A program made the translations under genes and the position numbers. Under the pieces are notes generated by a model. The model did no database searches. It was not told the DNA's origin and saw nothing but the letters and a program-made list of their open reading frames with translations. A stretch of DNA of 64,000 nt from Athripsodes cinereus. Taxonomy: Eukaryota > Arthropoda > Insecta > Trichoptera > Leptoceridae. Shown here one piece after another: positions 57,765 through 64,000 of the stretch. Where the stretch lies: the NCBI GenBank assembly GCA_947579605.1, contig OX388306.1:6634001-6698000 (forward strand), read 5' to 3'. Position 1 is the stretch's first letter. Each line of letters begins with the position of its first letter.

Positions 57765-59322
57765 TTATAATGTTATTACTATATATTATGTTTTTATTAT
57801 TACCTACCTGGTTAATCTTATTGATAAATAAAAAGCACGTAATTTTTTTTTAATTTGATTGTCGTTTTTTTTTTATAAAAAAAAAATTATATACATCTCC
57901 AAACTGTTTTACAGTAAAAAGGTAGCATGATTTGTACCTGAAATCTCTCAATTGAATATCTAAGATTCTACCATCAAAATTTCGATAATTTCTTAAAAGA
58001 TATATTTTCTTATCTCGTAAAAACAATAATATTATTTTGAAGTAATATTTGAATCGATACTTTCTTCTAGGACTATTTGTATATAATACTATGACGACAT
58101 CTCCCGCAAGCGGAAGCAGCCAATAAACTCGCGTGTAGTAAATATATAAATCTTCCGCAATGCCGCTGAAAAATTATTTGAATCTGTTGAAATGAATAAC
58201 CTCTATTTATAAAAATTATCTAGAGTTTGTGTGGTCACAATGTGAAAAGACATTTAAAACATATTTGATAATAACAAAAACACTCTTTACTTTTCACTAT
58301 TGATTTATTACTCGAGTAGTTTCGTCAAGTTTGCTTGACAGTTTTAAGAGAACTATTTATAACCTGCACTAGACCCTTTTAAACTCAAGCCGGCTTTCAA
58401 GAGATTCCGCTCTCATCATAAAAGCCTAATATAAAATGCATCATGATCTTCTTCCAAGATCCACCCAACGACAACATTGTTTGATTATATAAACGTGATA
58501 AAAATAAATAATATTATAAATATAATTAAATTTTACTATCAATATAGCGAAATCTGATAGCACATGTTATAGTTTATTATATTCATTTACGCACTCTACA
58601 GTATTAATGTTCATAACGGTAGTTCGCATAACGATAATTTATTATTAATATAATTATTATGCAGATTCATACATAAATCTTGTTTTTAAATAATGGAAAT
58701 ATTTTTATAAGTTTTTTTATTATTCTCTAAGTATATAGAAGCATTTTATAGTCTGTACATAACAGCATTTAATTGCATGAATTATGCACTCTTTTTAATG
58801 TTTTACTAGCAGCTTTAAGGCTACACCTAATGCGAATAATTTGAATAGGTAAATTAAACAATGTTTTACAGATGATCGTACTTTTTAAAAAAGTATATTT
58901 TATCAAAATCTAACTACATTTACAGCTCAAACAAGATTTGATGGTATATCAAGTTAATATGTACAACATATATTATTTCAACCATACTGAACTTATTCGT
59001 AAGCATCAAGACACTTTTGGGTCTTTAAAAAACAACGCTTACACAGTATTGTAAAAAAAAGAAGTCTCATAAAATAAACCCAAGATATAGGTACTCAAAG
59101 TAAGCACCGTTCTTGGGTTGCGATTGCGCAATACTTTTTATTTGTTTCGTCTTGTTTCAGAGTTCTGTAATTGCTCATGTTCTATATAGCTCGATAAAGT
59201 TTATCATTATTATTTTACGAGACCTTTCCACTCGTTCACAACTAATTTCATGGAAAAACAATAAACTAAATAAATTGTTTGCATTCTAACCTGTTATCTA
59301 CGTAATAATCTTAAATAAAAAC
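57765..59322. other. Probable intron; SINE-A remnant at 58084-58165
   Basis: 58084-58165 reads ATGACGACATCTCCCGCAAG, CGGAAGCAGCCAATAAAC and TTCCGCAATGCCGCTG, a strongly diverged minus-strand SINE-A. The rest is AT-rich with no gene signal; it would be intron if the 59.3-60.4 kb ORF joins the ankyrin exon. Confidence 0.45.
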
Positions 59323-60351
59323 TTATTTTAATCCATACCTTTTATTTCCAGTATACACATCCAACGAATCCTTCCAATTTCCATGGCATTTTGCCATCAC
59401 ATCATTCCTTGCTTCGTTTACGTCGAATAAAACTTTACCTTCTAAAATCTTTGCATATTGTGGTTTAACAAAAGATGGCGCTTTCAGAACGTTTGATGAC
59501 TTTATTACAATTTTATCAGAATTTCTAGGAAATTGTCTTGCAGGAATATTTACACCTATGTAACTCTCAGAAGTGACTTGTTTGATTTGAGCACAGTTTG
59601 TGGGTTTTCTTCTTATGTACCTCTTCATTCTCAAAGACAACATAAAACGGATCCTAATATGTCTTTTGATATTCCTATCATATCTCAATTGCTCTTTGAT
59701 TATTTTACTTTCTATTCTTCTCAATTTTTTTGACGAACCAATTCTCTTTCTTCTTATTTTCTTTTTGAGCAATTTAACATTTTCAGCATAATTGTACTTT
59801 TTTACAGCTTTACGAAGCTCCACAGGGTCAGAATAGATTGGTTCGATCGAATCTAAATTTTCATTTTCAAAATTGTGCTTCCAGTGACGACTCAATGACC
59901 AATTTCCGTCACTTGTCGAATAGCTAACTTTTGAATCTTTACCTAGTGAAAGTTTTTCAGAATTTTCTCCAACTTTATATTTGTAATTTGTTCGAAATGA
60001 ATAAGCATATTCTTGCCTTCTTAAACTATTGTTAATTTCTCTATTATTTGTTTGTTCTGTTCTAGTATTTGTTTGTTTTTCAATACTTGTAATTGTTTGA
60101 TATTCTACATTTGTTTTATCTGGTTGTTTGAATTTGTTAATTTTAGCGCCAAACAGTCTCTCTTTCAACACTTTCACCGCTATATTACAGTGTTGCCTTC
60201 TCAAAAAGTGTTTCCTTTCTTTTTCTTTCTCCATTTCTTTTCTAATTTGTTCTTCTGTCATCGGAGACCAATCTCCAGCTTCTGAACAGCAACATATCTC
60301 TTTGACAAATTGGACCACAGCGGTACAGTATGACATCGCATCCTTTGCCAT
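59323..60351 (-). CDS. Uncharacterised basic protein ORF, possible first coding exon
   Basis: A 342-codon ORF, far longer than chance ORFs in this AT-rich DNA, not overlapping any repeat. The ATG at 60351 is preceded by an in-frame TGA nine bases upstream, so it is the natural start unless an acceptor lies inside. I recognise no family. Visible traits: a hydrophobic N-terminus with a CCC triplet at residues 20-22; an acidic/basic helix EEQIRKEMEKEKERKHFLRR; an Asn/Thr/Gln-rich stretch near 86-108; two strongly basic segments (about 190-213 with KKKIRRKR, and about 228-248 with MKRYIRRK). No signal peptide or membrane span is clear; the basic runs could be nuclear or nucleic-acid-binding signals. 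Near the 3' end AAAAG|GTATGG (exon end 59339) is a usable donor in phase 2, matching the acceptor phase of the ankyrin exon at 50846. It may thus encode a lineage-specific N-terminus of that gene, or be an intronless orphan gene ending at the TAA (59325-59323). Confidence 0.6.
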   Translation of the reverse strand: MAKDAMSYCTAVVQFVKEICCCSEAGDWSPMTEEQIRKEMEKEKERKHFLRRQHCNIAVKVLKERLFGAKINKFKQPDKTNVEYQTITSIEKQTNTRTEQTNNREINNSLRRQEYAYSFRTNYKYKVGENSEKLSLGKDSKVSYSTSDGNWSLSRHWKHNFENENLDSIEPIYSDPVELRKAVKKYNYAENVKLLKKKIRRKRIGSSKKLRRIESKIIKEQLRYDRNIKRHIRIRFMLSLRMKRYIRRKPTNCAQIKQVTSESYIGVNIPARQFPRNSDKIVIKSSNVLKAPSFVKPQYAKILEGKVLFDVNEARNDVMAKCHGNWKDSLDVYTGNKRYGLK

Positions 60352-61971
60352 TATAAGTCATGAAATTAACCATCCCATTCATTCGCACTTTCTATTCATA
60401 GTACCTACACCATCATGAAATTTAAAATGAAAATTAAATGTTTAGTTTTAAAAATCACACTGCAATATATTGATTGTTACATTATGTTCACATGATTCAG
60501 ACACAAAATCTTATCTACTTCCAGAACGAGGAATAAAATCACTGATATTTAAGTTAATCATAACACAATCAATAATTCAGATTTGAACTTTTTGAAACTT
60601 GACACTTAGTTTTAATAATTTGAATAGATAATTCATTAATCTTGTAATCATCCAATGAAGATCAATGTATTATTTAATTGCAATACATAATAACAAGATA
60701 ATAAAAGTGAATTATTAATAACATACATATTAGCATAATAACTTCACTGTCAAAAACTTATGCATAAATTTTACTCAGGTAAAGTCGAATTTTCTGGATT
60801 CAAATCGGCTGTTTATCACTAAAATTCACGTTGGATTTATGGATTTTTTATTAGTTACATTAATCTTTCACTTTTCAATATAAATCACAGTCACAAATTG
60901 ATAAACAAACTGAACGATCCACCGTAATCACACACGACAATGTACTGAAAGAAGAAGCTTATACGATATAGCATAGCGTACGAGCGTGTACGTGTATACT
61001 ATTAAAATGAAATGGTTAAAAAACGCATAGCATTAACCATGTAATCATAACAACACAACATTGTTTTGAAGAGATTATTAGTGAATAAAAATTATAAAGA
61101 AAAACAACACGAACGTTATTATTATTTTATTATTAACATTCTCAACGTAATCAATATTGAAGCTTAGCACGGAATTTAGTTCACAAAGTATAACGAACGA
61201 ACTAAAAAGGTATTAATATTTCTTATAATTATTATGTTAAAAATTACAACACAACATTTCTATTATTGGGTATTATTTTTATTCGTCTTTAGCGTGATTA
61301 CATATTTAATTCGTTTATGTTGTTTTGATAATGTTTCGATTGTAACGACGACGATCATCTCATGTCAGTTTAATGTTATCAGTCTGAGTATAAGTTTAAT
61401 ACTAGTTACAGTATGAACGAACAACAACGATATCGGGTGCAAATATTATAGTTAATAATAATAGTGCCGACTACATATTATTATTATTATTAAACGAACA
61501 AAATAATAATAATAATAAAACATGGTAAAAATGGAAAGTTGTTGGGTTTTATTTAACTTGGCAATAATATCGATTTATATTTTATTTTATGAGTGAATGT
61601 GAGTGTTGTATCTTTATATGTATGCATGGCAATTTTTTGTTAGTAAAGATGTAAATTTATTTTGGGCATGATATTTGGACATTGGATATTGATTGGATTG
61701 GATTTTTCTCAGAACATTCTCAGAACTGACGTATCGGCAGAAAAGAAAAAGCAGAAAGATGAAAATAATATATTGCTCTCCACAGCTATCGTGATTGTGT
61801 TGAATAATTGGATATCTCTAAGAATTCAGGAAAGAATGTTTTTTTATTTTTTTCTGTTCAATTCCTTATCCTTCAGCCCTAGTGGTTACTTTATCCTAGC
61901 ATGCCTCATCTTCCAGACAGAAGTCAAATTTATACGAATATATTTACATGAAATAGAATCTCTCCCACTTT
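60352..61971. other. Upstream region of the 342-codon ORF; no clear element
   Basis: On the minus strand TTCAGTTTG (about 60918-60910) and TTTCAGTACA (about 60948) are insect-initiator-like, with TATATCGTATAAG just upstream of the latter. This is suggestive only. The 120-codon ORF at 61662 (plus) runs into a SINE and is not convincing. Confidence 0.3.
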
Positions 61972-62150
61972 TTTTCTTAATATTCAAGTGTCCTACTAAA
62001 ATAGACATAGTTAGGTATGCGTAAAATATCACATACTAAAATTAGTTCATATTTTTTTGGCACAGAGAGGATATTCGGCATGTTTATTACACGTAGATTG
62101 TCCATTGGCTACCACACTTGTGGGAATGCCGTGACGCTATAGTAGTTATA
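61972..62150 (+). repeat. SINE-A copy, diverged
   Basis: TATTCAAGTGTCCTACTAAA, GGCACAGAGAGGATATTCGG, CATTGGCTACCACACTTG and GCCGTGACGCTATAGTAG; the central part is rearranged. Confidence 0.6.
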
Positions 62151-62769
62151 GTAGAAAATAATAAATTTAGTTCAATGCCTCAATTTCATTCGAAATTCAC
62201 CCATCCGAAATTTCATTTTTTTATGAAACTGTATTTGTTTATTACATATAGTTAGTTTTTTAACTGCCTCATTTGTGGCAGGTAACGTAATAGTATAGAT
62301 ATAATCATCATCAATGGAACACAATATTCAAATATTTCCGTAGAAGCCTCGAATAACTAGCTAGTAAAAAATTAAAATAACATCCACATATTATTTTGAT
62401 ACATCAACAACGAATCAGCTCGCTTAATACTATACAAACATTTCTTCTTCCACATAATATAAAAATATAGATTATGTACATTGTTATTACCGGCCACAGT
62501 AATAGAGTAATAACACTTCTCTTCCGAAATAAATTTACATGCGAGGTACGAATCAACACGGTTATAAACATGTTATTATAGTAACTCATACGACATTAAT
62601 AAAGCTCCATAAAACCATATGTGACTATTTCACAGTGAAGCATGGGATCGGTGATCACGTACACTAAATTAGCAGTCAGCATGATCTAAAATTATCTAAA
62701 ACTATCCTTACATGTTTCATTTTTTGTATTATCAGTACTCAAAAAAAAAACTGAACATATTGTGCGCTG
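62151..62769. other. AT-rich, no feature seen
   Basis: Nothing supportable. Confidence 0.4.
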
Positions 62770-62945
62770 GAGCAGGAAGAAAAGACGGTTGTGAAGGGAC
62801 CATGTGAATCGCATGAATAGCGATAGAATAACCCACATCGTCGCGAACGAGACACCACTAGGTCAAAAACTGTCAAGAAGGCCACCTAAAAAATGGCTGG
62901 TCTTCAGCGTCGCAAAAGGTGACAAATGATCAATGATCTACAAAC
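62770..62945 (+). mobile_element. LINE C-terminal fragment
   Basis: RDHVNRMNSDRITHIVANE then PLGQKLSRRPPKKW is the W/R-x-HV-x-RM ... GRPP-x-RW end of a LINE ORF, with a frame change before RDHV. A short duplicated GATCAATGATCTAC follows at 62929-62970. Confidence 0.65.
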
Positions 62946-64000
62946 CGAACAAACGGATCAATGATCTACTACAAGCAAAAGAAGAAAAAAAAGTACTTAC
63001 TCATAAATATCGAGCATAGCTCTCAATTAATATTTTCTGAGACATGTTTAAATATTCTTGATGGTGTATCATCAAATATGCCATCCATTACTATTTATAT
63101 CTCCTTTTTTATTGTACGAAAAAGACGATCAGTGTGTTTATTAAGTGCATTTAATCCACTGCCTACCTCACATGTTAAAGATACAGTAATAGTAAAGATA
63201 GATTGATTCGAGATGGAGGATAAGTAAGATAAGTAAGATAAGTCAGATAAGATAAGTCATTGCTGAATTAAGATGTTTTTCACGTCTTTTGCACGACCCG
63301 TAAAAATTTAAACAGAATATATTGGAAGACTTCTCGGGACTCGACTCCACTTGATCAATATTAAAAAATCCTGAAATATACATAACTAAGAAATCTGATA
63401 AAGATGTGTTTTCGAGGCCTTAACTCGATGAACTGTCAATTTAATGTACCTGACCTCGAATTTAAACGATCGACCAGTGAAATTTTATTTTGTCCGTAAA
63501 TTTCATATACTTCATTGTAACATAATGGTGTTGTACTGTAAAGTGGATCATTTCTTGAATATAAATACTAGACGCAAGTACTGATTCAACTTGAAAATGG
63601 CCAAGAACGCCCATCGAAACGCAAGATAGAAAAAATGCAATTATTCATAAAATAACCAGCTCACAAAAAAATGTGCGTAAGATACATGACTATAGGGGCC
63701 ATAAATTTACCATAGTATTTTTGTGGGTTAGTCATATTCTGCATATCTTTTTACAAATAGTTAAACTTGTCTTCCGATCTTCAGGCTATGTATGAATAAA
63801 ATTCAATAAACAAATTTCTTTTAGCTGTCAAATACAAATACATGTATTTAATCTTATAGTTTATTAAAAAACATTAGTAAAAACATTTGTTTTACTTTAT
63901 TTTTATATTATGCAAAGTATTCTTAAGTTTCTTTATGAGCTGAACAAATGTCATTTCTCACCAATGTGGGGATACACAACATAATACATATTTTTTTTAA
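62946..64000. other. AT-rich; GATA-type tandem repeat
   Basis: 63219-63258 is an imperfect array of GATAAGTAA/GATAAGTCA units. No gene signal to the right edge. Confidence 0.5.

Noticed and set aside
61662..62024. 120-codon ORF on the plus strand
   Set aside because: Its 3' part runs into a diverged SINE-A copy and the rest shows no coding character.
1..64000. LTR retrotransposon or endogenous virus
   Set aside because: No long terminal direct repeats, primer-binding sites, protease or integrase motifs were seen; the RT sequences are all LINE type.
1..64000. CRISPR array, rRNA or bacterial operon
   Set aside because: No regularly spaced direct repeats, no rRNA-like conserved blocks, and gene structure is eukaryotic.

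Overview
The window is AT-rich animal nuclear DNA, almost certainly from an insect. The signs are fragments of several non-LTR retrotransposon (LINE) families, hAT and other terminal-inverted-repeat (TIR) DNA transposons, palindromic MITEs, dispersed SINE-like repeats, a eukaryotic tRNA-Ser gene and a spliced ankyrin-repeat exon. The LINE 3' ends and the many TAGGTA/TACCTA words would fit a moth or butterfly, but a hemipteran or another insect cannot be excluded. There is no operon structure, CRISPR array, rRNA or phage signal.

Host genes are sparse. The best host coding evidence is a 150-bp ankyrin exon on the minus strand (50697-50846) with AG/GT borders; it resembles the forked/espin family. 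About 8.5 kb upstream on the same strand is a 342-codon ORF (59323-60351) that I do not recognise. A GT donor near its 3' end is in the same codon phase as the ankyrin exon's acceptor, so the two may belong to one gene with very long introns. A short GC-richer stretch at 24030-24156 (minus) and one at 34152-34205 (plus) are weak exon candidates. A complete tRNA-Ser(UGA) gene lies at 28536-28617 (plus).

Layout. 1-1.7 kb: LINE reverse transcriptase open to the window edge (minus). 2.0-6.5 kb: SINE copies, a hAT MITE with an exact 8-bp target duplication, and a LINE C-terminus. 7.9-10.6 kb: a LINE with a 579-codon RT frame, split by another retro-insertion. 10.9-17 kb: a hAT MITE, a LINE C-terminal fragment, two copies of a 260-270-bp palindromic MITE, a tRNA-like SINE head, and a LINE interrupted by a SINE. 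17-25 kb: LINE tails, SINE-A copies and two large inverted repeats. 25.1-26.6 kb: a TA-flanked TIR element containing a LINE 3' end. 27.4-33.2 kb: a LINE tail, a hammerhead-like motif, the tRNA, and TIR elements with nested SINE-B. 36-43 kb: LINE ends, SINE-A, a decayed hAT-like element and the third palindromic MITE. 44.1-47.1 kb: a nest of elements (MITE, then hAT, then a second hAT, then LINE pieces and a perfect hairpin). 47-64 kb: SINE-A copies, the host exon and ORF, a further hAT element and LINE ends.

Most of the window is therefore intron or intergenic DNA filled by successive transposon insertions, many datable relative to each other by target-site duplications (TSDs). Element families are named SINE-A, SINE-B and so on here only for reference; no database was searched.
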